A stretch of DNA of 64,000 bases from Gossypium raimondii (Eukaryota > Streptophyta > Magnoliopsida > Malvales > Malvaceae): the NCBI RefSeq assembly GCF_025698545.1, contig NC_068571.1, forward strand, positions 47,525,733 through 47,589,732, read 5' to 3'. Every line of letters begins with the position of its first letter. The first letter of the stretch is position 1. The translations under genes and the position numbers were made by a program. Of the stretch, positions 36,568-48,698 are shown in pieces. Below the pieces are notes generated by a model. The model ran no database searches. It was not told the DNA's origin and saw only the letters and a program-made list of their open reading frames with translations.

Positions 36568-38588
36568 GGCTTTCGATGGCGGAGAGAAATGGAGGGTTTA
36601 GTGTTTCTATTTTCCAGAATGGAGGGTTTAATTCGATCAAACTAAAAACAAGCCTTCTACGCCCAAGTTGCCAAATAATTATCTAGTTGAATTATTGAAT
36701 TATCAAAAATTAAATTTACTAATACTTTAATAAGAAATCAAATTCTAAAATTTTCAATTTAATATTTATTCACTCATTCATGAAATTATTAAATTTTGTT
36801 ATTAATATGCTAAATTTATCCAGTTTTAATTCTAAACCCTAAGTCAAGACCCCATATTAAAACTGTTCATAGGCCAACTACAAAGCCGAAGGCTAACCTA
36901 AAAAATGAAAAAAAAGAAATACACAAAAATAGGAGACCCGAAAATTTTATTTTTTTTATTTAGTTCAGGCTTTAAATAATTTTTTTATCACAAAATTGAA
37001 TTTGATGTGACGGTTGCCCTTGAAAGCAATGTGACGATGTTTTTCTTTACACGAAAATGCTAATGCATGAGTTAATTTCTATGTATAACAATTATTACTA
37101 TTATTGCTTGACAAAACCTAATGTTTTTTATAATATTATTATCTTATTTTTTATTTTTTTGTTAATTTTAGCTCTCTTCGTATAATTTAATAATATTTTT
37201 ATTCATATTTATGATTAAAAATAATTTAATAAAATGTATTTTAGATAAAACTAAATTTTATTAACCAAATAAAATTTAATATATTTGATAAAATTCAAAA
37301 TATATTAAATAGAACTTGAATTTTTTAATCACTTAGACTTAATTACAAATATTTCAACATTTAAATAAGGTAAATTTTAACTTGAGTAGACCCAATTCAA
37401 CTCAAATTATTATTATTTTAAATTTTAAATTTATATTCATTTAAATTTAATCTAAAATATATAAATATTAATAAAAATAATTTTAAAATTAAATTGATAG
37501 GTTTTTTAACCTAAAATTAAGTTAATAGCGGATTCCAACTATTGATTTCTTTTTGTAACATGCCATTTTTAATTTAAAATTAAGTTATTAGATTTTTCAC
37601 AATTTTTTAAAGATAAATCTCAAAATTATATATCAACTTTAATTTAATGTGCAATTATATATATGAATTTTAATTTGGTACAATTATACACGTGAAATTA
37701 TAATTTGGTTTAAATATATACTTGAAACTTTAATTTTGATTTAATCATACACATTTAAATAAATAAATACATTAATTTATTTTTATATTAGATAAATATA
37801 ATTATTTATGTATGCAATATATAAACATAAAACGATATTATCTCAATAATTATGTTAATAATTTATAAGAATTGGATTACACATTAAATCATAATTCACA
37901 TATAATTTTGAGATTTTTTTATATAAGATAACATTCATGTTATTTAAGTATTTGATAGAAGATCCAACTAACACTCTAAACAAGTGTCAACTTTTAATAT
38001 ATTTTAATATTAAATTAATAATAATTTCAAACTTTTGAGCCAAGTCTAAGTAAAGAGAAAAAATATTGAGCTAAAACACAATCTATACATAAGTTTAAAC
38101 CCAATGAATTCAACAACTTTTCTAGATTATATATTGATAGTGTATCAAATACTAATCCTTTTAAAATATTCATTATTCTTAAATTTTTATTTTAAATTGT
38201 CACATAATATTTGATCTGTCATTTAATAACTAAAACCATTTTAGTGATGAAAAGACCTAATTGATATAATTTTGATAATTCGGGATATAATTATAATGAT
38301 TTGAAGTTTAATGATCAATTTAAAATAAATGTCATAGTTTAGGGATGTTTTGTGCAACTAACTCAATAAAATATGATAAATTAGTAAGGAAACAAGTTAA
38401 AAGAATGAAAGAGTATGGATCTTGAAGGAACCTCAAAATATATAATGAAAACTACTCCATTGACAAGATATAAATTATTAAGCCTTGAAATTTGAAGGAA
38501 CCTCAAAATATATAATGAAAACTACTCCATTGACAATATATAAATTAGCCTTGAAATTCCAGACATTGATACACAAAATAGAAAGCAC
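36568..38588. other. Intergenic, AT-rich, between ADK7 and argininosuccinate synthase
   Basis: Holds the ADK7 upstream region and the downstream region of the synthase. Strongly AT-rich, with one short tandem duplication at 38422-38561. No gene is seen. Confidence 0.5.
38422..38561. repeat. Two-copy 70-bp tandem repeat
   Basis: TTGAAGGAACCTCAAAATAT begins both 38422 and 38492. The copies are nearly identical through AACTACTCCATTGACAA. They lie within 170 bp of the synthase stop codon, so they may fall in its 3' untranslated region. Confidence 0.7.
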
Positions 38589-41500
38589 TTAGATACCTTT
38601 GTTAAGCATTGCCCTAACCCTCATTGGAAGACCATAGAGCCGAATAAATCCGGCAGCATCAGCTTGATTATATATGTCTCCACTCTCAAAGGAGGAGATA
38701 TCCTCTCTGTACAAGCTATAAGCACTGGTCCGGCCAGTTACGGAAACTGATCCTTTGTATAGCTTCAAAGTCACGGAACCAGTGGTGGTTTCAGTTATCT
38801 TCTCCATAAATGCATCCATGGATTCACGAAGTGGGTCGAACCACCTTCCTGCATAAACTAACTCCGCATACTTGAGGGCAAGTGAATCTTTAACTTGAAT
38901 GGTTTCGCGGTCAAGGGTTAGAGATTCCAGCTCACGAACGGCGTTGAATAGGATGGTACCACCAGGAGTTTCGTACACTCCACGACTCTTCATACCAACG
39001 AGCCGATTTTCAACCATGTCAATACGACCAATCCCATGTTTCCCACCAATTTCATTGAGTGTAGCAAGAAGTTCAGCCGGCGAATAAGTTTTTCCATCAA
39101 GTGAAACAGGGATGCCTGATTCAATTCCGATTTTCACGTATCTGCAGAAATTGTGCATATAAAAAAGCTGTTAATTTGGAATAGGAAACATGTGAAAAAT
39201 CATTAAGAGGCAGGTAAAACATACTGAGGTTTATCAGGAGCATCTTTCGGGTCAACACTCATCATGTACATATCTTCCTTCGGTTCATTTGCTGGATCCT
39301 CCAAGATATCTCCCTTCAATGCCAAGAAAGATAAATATTGGAGAGAGATGCAAAGAGAATCACGTTAAGTAAATCGGACAAATAGGACTTAGTTACCAAA
39401 CCTCGTGGCTCAAGTGCCATAAGTTCCTGTCTCTGCTGTATATTGATTTCTTTGTCACTGGAACAGGCACATTATGCTTCTTAGCATATTCAATAGCATC
39501 TTCTCTCCCTGTAATATCCCATTCTCTCCAAGGAGCCACAACGTTTAATTCCGGATTTAGAGCAAAGAAGGTGAGCTCAAACCGAACCTGGAAGAATAAA
39601 TATGCTAGTCAATTTATGAAAGTAAAGTCAGGTTTGACGAAATAAGAGAGTTATTCATAGCTAAAGCTTTCGTTGAGAGGCATGCCTGATCATTTCCTTT
39701 CCCTGTGCATCCATGAGAAACGGCATCAGCCCCAACCTCTCTAGCAACATCCACCATGGCCTGTCATAATAAGCACATTATCTCAAAAGGTAAAGAAAAT
39801 GATGCTAGTAAAAAGCTTTGCTTTATAGAGTGGAAAGAAAATTAGAGATGAAATATTGAAGGAGAAAAACTGGGTAAAAGTACAATGGAAGCCCTTGTAC
39901 TAGGAATCAGATTACATTTTGCCCCCTTTACTCAAAACAATGGGCAAAATAGTTCTTGTACATTAGATTAAAGAGCAAATTGATCCTTTTTGTTAAAAAT
40001 TTCATCCATTTCTACGGTTAAAAACTAATGTAGCTGAAGAAATAACCAATTAGTTACACTTGACGTGCCACATGTACTCTTATGTCAACATATGGGGAGC
40101 AGTTTTTAACAATATAAATAGATGGAATTTATAACTGAATGCCTACTTTGCTCTTTAATCTAACATATAGGGAATAATTTACTCATTTTTTGAGTTGAGG
40201 GGGCAAAATGCAATCCGAATCCTAATACAAGGGCCTCCGTGGTATTTTTACCGAAAAATTGCAATACTAAGGTAGCATGCTATGTAGGCTTCACAAGAGC
40301 TTTATTAGTGTTGAGCTTGACAGAATGTATAATTAGCAGAACATAACAAATACACAAATAGTTAGTAACCTTTGCAATAACAGGCCTGGCCATTGAGGTT
40401 CCCAACAAGTATTTCCTCTCGTAAATGGCACCAGCTCGCAAGCATGGAAATATATAGTCTTTGACAAATTCCTCCTTTAAGTCCTTAACTACTAACTGGC
40501 AAGCCCCGCTTGCCTTGGCCTTTGCTTCCAAACCATCCAATTCTTTTATGCCCTGAAAAAGTTTGAAATGACAAATAAATTTTGCATGTAATAAGATGAC
40601 ATTATAAACTTACACCACATAAAGTAAATCAGACTGTTTAGCAAACTTGTTTACTCCCACATACTTGGCCAACATCGGCAGTGAAGCAAACAACCTCACA
40701 ACCATAATTCTCCCTGCAAAAGAATAATACTTAAATCATAGGTTTCATAAATAAGCACGTACAAATGATCAACGAAAAATAAAATATTGAATTCCAGTTA
40801 ACCATCATCTAGAAGCTACTCATTTAAGGATACATGCTTCAAGAATTATGATGTAAAATGGAAAGCATTAGTATATATAACATAAAACAGGTTAACTACC
40901 TTAGCCATGGAACAATAACAGAAGTATCTAAGCCGCCACTGTAGGCTAAAACAACTTTGTTTAATTTGCCTCGAAGCCCTCCACCCTTTGTAACTGTGGA
41001 AACATCCGTCCCTGAGTTGCCGGAAAGAACAGCTTGAATACCTGCAAGTTTACAATGAAAATGCAGATGTAATTGAAACAGCTTAAAACTAAAATACAGT
41101 AGTGAAAAATAACTCAAAAGATGCTAATGAAATGGGGGCAAAGCAAATATGCAGACGAATCATGCAACAAGAGAGGCTTATATAGAAAAGAAAAATGGAA
41201 GGAATTCTTCCGAAGGTTTCTGCTTGTTAACTATAGTTAAAAAAAGGTTAAAGTACCTGGGAGGCCCCTGTATTATAGGGATTGGATCAAACCAATCCCT
41301 CTATTATTAAATGTATCAATTTAGTCCCTATACTATAAAAAAGAATCAAATAAGTCCAAATTGTAACAAAGTCAACATTTATTCTATAAAAAATGTTTTG
41401 AAAATTATTATTTTCAATTGCAGTTCAATTCCAAACAAAAGATTTCATTTATAGAATGATAAAACTTTAAAAATATTAACTCTGTTAAACAATAAATGAT

Positions 41501-42980
41501 ATTTTTTAAACAGTAAATGTTAACTCTATTCCAATTTGGTCTTATTTGATTCTTTTTAATAGTAAAGGGACTAAATTGAGCCATTTAATAATAGAGGGGC
41601 TAATATGATTAAATCCCTATAATACAAGGACCTCCGAGGCACATTCTCCTTAAAAAAAGTAATAATAAACAATAATGTGGAGATCAAGCTAGAATTGGCA
41701 AAACTGTGGCAGTGAAATAAACTAAAGCCATAATGATGGTACATCCCACAGTAAACTCAAACTGTCATAAGGACAAGGGAAGGGATCACTTATACTTTTC
41801 AGTAACTTTATACACAACTGATAATTTAACAATCCAACCATCATATTTCATGGACTATTGATGCAGATAATACATGTCAAGTTTGGTACAAATTAAAATT
41901 TTCTAACTTTTCGTTTTACCTTAAAGAACAATATTTACCATATATTTTTTAAAACACTTATTGCAATATAAAGGTAACTGTTCAAGAAAAAGTGCTTTAC
42001 TAAAAAGACTTTACTAAGCTTGGCTACCATGCATCTTCACATAATCGGTGCCTTGGACATTTTTGTGTATCCTTTATATAATATGATCAATCAATCTGAA
42101 AATCTTAACAAAGAATAAATTCCTCTAGTCTCAATTTCTCATTGAATTAGTATCAGGTTTTTAAGTACTTCATGGAATAACTCATCACAAAATCCTTTCT
42201 TATTTTCAAGTTATTTGAAATATGTTTCCTGCAGATGGGACAAACAAAAAAACAACATAGAATACTTAAACTGTTAAACAATGGAGCAATGCTGGCCCTC
42301 ACCTTGATTCTTAGGTGTTAGAGTCATACACACATTGTTGCTTACAATAGCATCACCATGAAGCGAACTAGATTTTCCACTTAACTGCCAACAAAGTTGC
42401 CAAAAAAAACACATATTGAACTGCAAATTATAGAGCCGAAACAAATAAAGAAAATTTTGATAATACCATTTAGTAGAGAGGTCAGAGGCGGACTGTACGG
42501 GTGGCCAAGGCCCGCCAAATTTTGAGAAATTTTCATTTTTCACTTGAAATTTTTAATTAGACCCAAATTTTTGAAAATTCTTACTATACATTTCTTCTTA
42601 AAAAATTTTAATTAAACCCCAATTTTTTTTTTAATTTTTTTCATAAATCTCCTAAATTTTTTGAAAATTTTACTAGGCCCCATAACTTTAGTCCCAATAT
42701 CTGCCACTGGTTTAGTACAAATTACCTCATGGAAAGTGGATAACTTCCTAGAACAGATCAAATTATCGGAATGTAACAATGTATCTACAAAATGCAAGAA
42801 CCAAACCGAAACATCAGCTTATAAAATCATACGAAAATACTAAAAAGAATCCCCAAAAACTCCACGAAAAATGAAGCGATAATCAGAAAATTGGAAATGT
42901 AAAGAAGAATTACTTCTTTTGGGACCGTAACATGCAAGATTAATGGACGAAGAGAGTGAAATGGCTTTGAACTGAGCCAT
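38589..42980 (-). CDS. Argininosuccinate synthase, chloroplastic
   Basis: Joins citrulline and aspartate using ATP to form argininosuccinate, the penultimate step of arginine synthesis, in plastids. Nine exons on the minus strand: 42861-42980, 42303-42384, 40900-41041, 40665-40713, 40370-40552, 39686-39760, 39402-39587, 39225-39313 and 38589-39141. Together they encode 492 residues (Arabidopsis At4g24830 about 494). The serine-rich N-terminus is transit-peptide-like. The ATP-binding AYSGGLDTS is at residues 100-108, followed by [17 protein letters not shown] and the long conserved C-terminus ending [14 protein letters not shown]. The exon 1 donor (GTTTTT at 42860) is inferred from frame and is the weakest junction. 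Intron 6 starts with GC, not GT. Introns 1, 2 and 5 contain TIR elements. Confidence 0.95.
39873..40252. mobile_element. Mutator-like MITE in synthase intron 5
   Basis: 380 bp, the same length as the copy at 4709. Ends are GGTAAAAGTACAATGGAAGC and the inverse of GGTAAAAATACCACGGAGGC. Flanks GAAAAACTG (39864-39872) and GAAAAATTG (40253-40261) form a 9-bp duplication with one mismatch. No ORF. Confidence 0.75.
41246..41649. mobile_element. Mutator-like MITE in synthase intron 2
   Basis: 404 bp with TIRs of more than 100 bp. Ends are GGTTAAAGTACCTGGGAGGC and the inverse of GGAGAATGTGCCTCGGAGGT. Flanked by a perfect 9-bp duplication TTAAAAAAA (41237-41245 and 41650-41658), though this is low-complexity. 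Related to but distinct from the GGTAAAAGT family. Confidence 0.72.
42483..42709. mobile_element. hAT-like non-autonomous element in synthase intron 1
   Basis: Begins CAGAGGCGGACTGTACGG and ends with the inverse of CAGTGGCAGATATTGGGAC. Short imperfect TIRs of the CAGnGGC type are seen in plant hAT elements. TTTAGTA occurs on both sides but is offset by several bases on the left, so the duplication is uncertain. Confidence 0.45.
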
Positions 42981-43190
42981 GTTTTTTTCTTTCACTGAAA
43001 TTGAAAAGAGAAACAGGCAGGGAGAAACGACGGGGCAGGGAGAAACAAAGAGGGGATTGCTAGGGTTTTCGGTTTTAAAGATAGTCAGTGGTAAAACACG
43101 TGGCTTTTTTTATTGGATATTAGGGTATCATGTGTCAGATTCTCAGTAAAGGTCAATGACTCAGCTTAAATCCCTTTTCGATGTAATTTT
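42981..43190 (-). promoter_or_regulatory. Argininosuccinate synthase upstream region
   Basis: A G-box CACGTG lies at 43097-43102 (context ACACGTGGC) and a telo-box-like AAACCCTAG at about 43061-43069 (minus strand), within 130 bp of the ATG. A CCAAT word is at about 43112-43116 (minus strand). These are candidate elements only. The upstream DNA is cut off at 43.2 kb by transposon sequence. Confidence 0.4.
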
Positions 43191-43194
43191 AAGG

Positions 43195-43250
43195 TTAAAA
43201 AATGTTTCAAGTCCCTCTACTGTTTCTATATTCGGAATTTAATCCTTATT
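43195..43250 (+). mobile_element. Left half of a GGTTAAA-type MITE
   Basis: GGTTAAAAAATGTTTCAAGT and TCGGAATTTAATCC match the left arm of the 21426 element. The inverted right arm is missing, replaced by chromovirus sequence at 43251. Confidence 0.45.
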
Positions 43251-44140
43251 TCGGATCGGGATCCGGGATATATATCGAGATTTTGGAATAAATTGCAAGA
43301 AATTCTAGGTGTAAAGCTAAATTTCAGCACTGCGTTTCATCCTCAGACTGATGAGTAGTCAGAACGAGTGGTTCAGATTTTGGAAGACATGTTGAGGTGT
43401 TGCATACTCGAGTTATGAGATAGCTTGGAAAGGTATTTACCATTAGCTGGATTTGCGTATAACAACAATTATCAATCCAGCATAAAAATGGCACCACTTG
43501 AAGCTCTTTATGGAAGAAAATATAAGACTCTATTGTATTAGTCTGAATTGAGTGAATCCAAGCTAGTGGGAGTCGCCTTAAGTCGAGAAACTGAAGATAA
43601 AGTTCGAATCATCAGGGACAATTTGAATAATGCTTCTGATCGTCATAAGTCATATGCAGATTTGAAAATAAGAGAAATAGAATTTGATGTGGGTGATTGA
43701 GTGTTCTTAAAAGTTTCACCAAGGAAGAATGTATTGCGGTTTGGTAGAAAATGGAAACTGAGCCCAAGATTTATCGAGCCGTATGAGATTGTTGAAAGAA
43801 TAGGCCCTCTGGCTTATCGGTTAACTTTGCCTCCGGAACTTGAGAAAATTCATAACGTGTTTCATGTATCTATACTGAGACAGTACAGATCAAATCATTC
43901 ACATGTAATTCCTCGTAGTGAAATTGAGCTTCAACCGGATATGACGTACACTGAAGAACCGGTAAAGATTTTAGTTCGAGAGGTTAAGGAATTATGAAAT
44001 AAATGAGTTCCGCTAGTAAAAGTATTATGGCATTGTCATGGTTCGGAGGAGGCTACTTGGGAAACAGAAGAATCGATGAGATCACAATATCCGAATATAT
44101 TCTTAGGTAACAAATTTTGAGGACGAAATTTCCTAAAGGG
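43251..44140 (+). pseudogene. Truncated Ty3/gypsy chromovirus polyprotein (integrase end and chromodomain)
   Basis: Starts mid-gene in the integrase core (SDRDP, FHPQTD, ALYGRK words), then the GPY/F-type module (IGPLAYRLTLPPE, KIHNVFHVSILRQY), then a chromodomain-like tail with EEATWE. It ends GACGAAATTTCCTAAAGGG at the polypurine tract. In-frame stops occur at about 43354, 43418, 43538, 43698 and 43995; the longest open part is 43701-43997. Protease, RT, RNase H, gag and the 5' LTR are absent. Non-functional remnant. Confidence 0.8.
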
Positions 44141-45979
44141 TGTAACAGCCCGATTTCGATCCTAATCGGAATAGTGGTTTCGAAACCACAAATCCGAGTC
44201 AAAAAATTTTTAAATATTATTTTTTGTGTTTATAATTTGTGAATTAATATGTGTGAAAATTTCGTGATTTAATTTTACTGTTTGTGTGCTTAATTTGATA
44301 AAATGACTAAATCGCATAAAGTGTAAAAGTTCTATTTTACAATCTAAAGGTGTCTAAAAGCTATAGAATATTAATTGGAGGTCTCTAATGTGCAATTAGG
44401 CCTTGTTTAGGGTGGTGGCCGGCCATAGGGACAAAGAAAAGATTTGGTCAATTGGTTAGGTAAAAATTCGGTGACTAAATTGATTTTTATCATAAAATAA
44501 AGAAAAGAGTGATATCATCTTTTCTTCTCCACCTTCACCACCGAAAATTAGCAGCAAAATAGGGGTTTGAGAGGTCAAAAAATTCAGCAAGCTTTTCTCC
44601 TTACAAATCAAGAATTAAAGAAATCGGACTTGGATCGGGGGAAAACAAAAGTCGTCGATTAATCGTTCCGTTCTGGTTTATCGTTGTCCGAGGTAAGTTT
44701 ATAAGCAAATAGATGATATAAATTCTAAATAAATATTAGTTATATATATGCTAAAATGAAAACATGCAAATATATATATGTAGCCAAATGTGTTTAAGTT
44801 CGGGTAACAGAAATAGACGTGGATGTGATTGATCGATATTTAGCACTGAGTGTGCGAGTTTAAGTTAAACATAAACTTATGGCATGTATAGTCTATACTA
44901 CTTTTTGAAATATATTTTGAATGATGTATATATATATAATGAGCCATGCAAAAATGGCTTGTTTATTTTGATATGTATGGTTTCATGCTTGATTAAATAA
45001 CATGGTTAATTCTTTGGATTGTGTTTCGAAAAAGGTTGAAATAGGGAAGTAAAGTTATTTGATAATGATTAGCTATTGAGATGGCTAATTAAGAATATGT
45101 TTAGTGTTATGTATGCCTAAATGCTAGTTAATACAAAGAAATTATGAAAGAGTAAAAAAATTTGCAATGGAATAGTTTTTTTTCTTGGACAGCAGCAGTG
45201 ATGTGATTTTGAAAAATTCACCGAGGATATTAGAAATGGAATTAGAGAGTGAATGAGGTATAGAATTAAAGCTTATCAAGTCTATTTTCATATGAAAGAA
45301 ACGGTATAGGCAAATGAATTTTATATTATGAGATATTTGAATTTTAGTGAGATAGGGTCAGAATAATTTTGGAATCCCCTGTCCTGACTTTGTAAAATTA
45401 TTAAAAATTGTACAGAAATAATTATGAGTTATAATTTATATTTCTTGATTCCTTGGTGAGTCTATTTTCAGTAGAAACAAGCAGAAGCACCATATGAAAT
45501 CTGTACAATGAGATAATTAATTTTTAGTAACGAGAGGTCAGAACTTTGGATAGTGAAATAGGGGAGACTTTAACTAATAAACTGTACTAATTGGGCAACC
45601 CAAAAATTCTGAAATTTTATGATAATAAGATATATGAGTCTAGTTTTAGGGAAAATTTACGGATTTAAATTTTGAGTTTCGTAACTCGAGTTATAATTAA
45701 TTTAGTGACTGCTGCGCAGTTGGACAGTTTTATTGTGAACAGTAAAATAAATTATTTTTAATTTGTTTAAGTATTTGGAAAATTTTTAATGTTCCCGGCT
45801 TGGACCCGAACCGTTTTCATTGCATGTTTTAGGGTCTCGATGATCCTTTTTAGGGACATATTTTTTGAACGTGAGTGAATTAATTTTAAAAGAAATTTTT
45901 TATGCTCCGATTTAGTAAGTTAAGTTAGGTAACGCTTCGTGCTCGATTCCGGCAACGGTCTCGGGTAAGGGGTGTTACA
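44141..45979 (+). mobile_element. Solo LTR inserted in a polypurine tract
   Basis: 1,839 bp, TGTAACAGCCCGATTTCG at the left and GGGGTGTTACA at the right. Flanked by a perfect 5-bp duplication AAGGG (44136-44140 and 45980-45984). No internal retrotransposon sequence is attached. It differs from the LTR at 45993 after the first ten bases, so it belongs to another TGTAACA-type gypsy family. Confidence 0.8.
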
Positions 45980-47335
45980 AAGGGGGGAGAGTTGTAACAG
46001 CCTGAATTTTCAGTGGTAATGGAAACGGTGATTTGAAGTCACCAATTCCGATGAGTAAGCTCGTAAATTTTATTATCTAGTATTTACGAGTTAAATGTGA
46101 TTTTAGAAATATTTGTGAAATAGTGATTTGAGTTTAGAAGGAATTATTAGGTTAATTTGTTTTAAAACGGGGTATCGAGACCTCAATTTTATAAATTGAG
46201 CCGTAAATATTTTTATAAATATTTTCAAAGTATCATTACGGTAGTATTAAGGTTTCGTTAGAAAATTTTATCGTTTCGATAGTTAATTAATTAAAAAATA
46301 CTAAATTGAAAAAGGTACAAAACTTACTAAAGTGATTGAATAACATAAATGGTAAATAAGGGAGGACTAAAATGGCAGTTAGACATCCAATGAATGGTTG
46401 AGGCGGCATAAGCTGAAAAAAATCTTGGAATTAGGTGAATTAAGGGCAAAATTGTAAATTTTGTGAAATTAACTTAAATAAATTGAATTCTAAACTTTTC
46501 TAGGCTATTCTTCTTCTAATTCTCAGTCCAAAAATGCCATTGAAGGTCTCTAAGCTGGTTTTTCATATTTTTGCATCGTGTGAGTTCAATTCTTGCTCTT
46601 TTCTTGTAATTTTTGTGTTTTAAGACTTTTGCAATTAGGTCCAACTATCTATTTCATTAGTTTTTGATGTTATGGGTAATTTTGAAAGTTACCATTGATG
46701 AATGATGGATTTTTATAATGAATTAACATGGATTTGAAACTTTAATTTTGTTATATAATGATTTTATCAATAAATTTCAATAGAAATTGATTTTAGGACC
46801 TAATTGTGAAGAAGATTAAATATTAGGGTTTGACATTAAATTATGTTTACCAAAGCTGTCTAATAGCTTATAATATTTATATAAAGTGTTAATTGAGAAA
46901 AATTAGCTCATTTGATGAGTTAATTGGTAAGAGACTAAATTGAAAAAATTGTAAAAGTTGGGGTTATTGTGTAATTTCAATATTTGAAGGGTATAAATTG
47001 TGAAGTGGACTGTAATTGAAACATATGCTAATGAATGAAAAATTTCTAGATCAATAGCTCGTAGATCAACGAGAAAAAGAGAAATTAGCCGAAAAAAGGA
47101 AACTAGTCGAGTAGTCTCTAAACTATTACCAATTTTACAATCCAACCTAGATAAGCTCATATCGTTAAACTTTCATGATTATTTGTTAATTTAGGAATTG
47201 TATAATATATTTATTCATATTTTGATGTTGAAATTAATATTATTGTAAAAGTATGAAAATTGAATTGAATGTTTAAAACGAGTAGAACGCAGGATTGAGT
47301 ATGATCGTTCCGTGGCAATGAATGAATTGACGGAT

Positions 47336-47604
47336 AAGACCATGGTTGGACCATGGGAATGTTTAAATGTAAGACCATAGCTGGGCTATGGCATTTTAAT
47401 GAAAAGACCATAATTGGGTTATGACACCTTGAACGTAAGACCATGGTTGGACCATGGCAGTATAGTTACATGTGTAAGACCATAGCTGGGCTATGGCATT
47501 CTAATGATAAGACCATAACTGGGTTATGGCACTACAAATGTAAGACCATGGCAGGGCCATGGCAATGCATGTGTAAGACCATAGTTGGACTATAGCACAA
47601 AAAG
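47336..47604. repeat. Eight-unit array of short palindromes
   Basis: Units of 33-39 bp start AAGACCAT at 47336, 47371, 47404, 47437, 47476, 47509, 47542 and 47575. Each contains an inverted repeat around a 5-base centre: CCATGG...CCATGG, CCATAG...CTATGG or CCATAA...TTATGG (or TTATGA). The three types follow one another in fixed order, giving a higher-order period of three units. Confidence 0.85.
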
Positions 47605-48141
47605 ACTTATGTGATTGAATTGAAATATTTATAGATTATTATTGATATTGATCTGAAGGAAGTGTGTTGATTGGTTATATTGTATTTAACAAGGAAAATG
47701 TATGATTTATTTACAATTTAATTTATTATATTATATTAAGTTCGGTAAGATCAATGTTTAACCTATTGAACTTATTAAGCTTCATTAAGCTTACTCGTGT
47801 TGTTTAATGTTCTTGTAGATTAACGTGTAGTTAGAAGATCGGATCAACACATCAAGTTACACTATCCAGTTTATTCCGGTAGTTTTTGCAATGTAAATTT
47901 TGGTTTATATGGCATGTATAGGGTTGGTTTGGCAATGAAATAGTTTGAATTGTGGTTGTGAATATTAAATGTTTGTATGCATGTAATTAGTAGTAGAATT
48001 TGATAAATCAATGAAATTAGTTAAATAGGTAGGTATAAGTAAATGAAATATTTGTGATGTTACGTCATGTTGAGAACATGTTTTAGCTTGTATTGATTGC
48101 ATGGTTGGGATATATTGGTGTATGTGAAAGTTGAGTGCAGG

Positions 48142-48698
48142 TAGGGGTGTGCAAATTTAGGGTAAAACCGAAAAAATTCGGTTAACATACCGAATTCGGT
48201 TAATCGGTCGGTTAACCGAATTTTTTCGGTCGAGGGTCAGTTAATTATTTTTTAATTTTTTTGTTAACAGCTAATTCGGTTCAAAACTGGTCGGTTAAAC
48301 CGAAACCGAAAAAATTAATAAATAAAATTATAATATATAAATTAGGCCCACTATTCACTTAAACCCAATCCAAACCCAAGTATCCAACCAACCCAATCAT
48401 AAAAATTACAAATAATTTAATAAATAAAAATAAAATTCTAAAACTAAAACTAAAACTAAAGTCTAAAAATAAAAAACATATAATTCGATTAATTCGGATA
48501 ATTCGGTTAATTTTTAACCCAAAATAAAAAACATATAATTTTCGGTTAATTTGATTAACCGACCGAATTAACCGAAAAAATTTCGATTCGGTTAATTTTT
48601 TTGAAAAAATTTCGGTTCGATTAACGGTTAAAAATTTTAAAAGGTCGGTTAATTCGGTTAATGTTATTTCTGGTCGGTTATCCGACTGAACACCATTA
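48142..48698. mobile_element. hAT-like non-autonomous element
   Basis: 557 bp. Left end TAGGGGTGTGC; right end is the inverse of TAATGGTGTTC. Flanked by a perfect 8-bp duplication AGTGCAGG (48134-48141 and 48699-48706). The interior is dominated by inverted CGGTTAACCGA words. No ORF of note. Confidence 0.75.
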
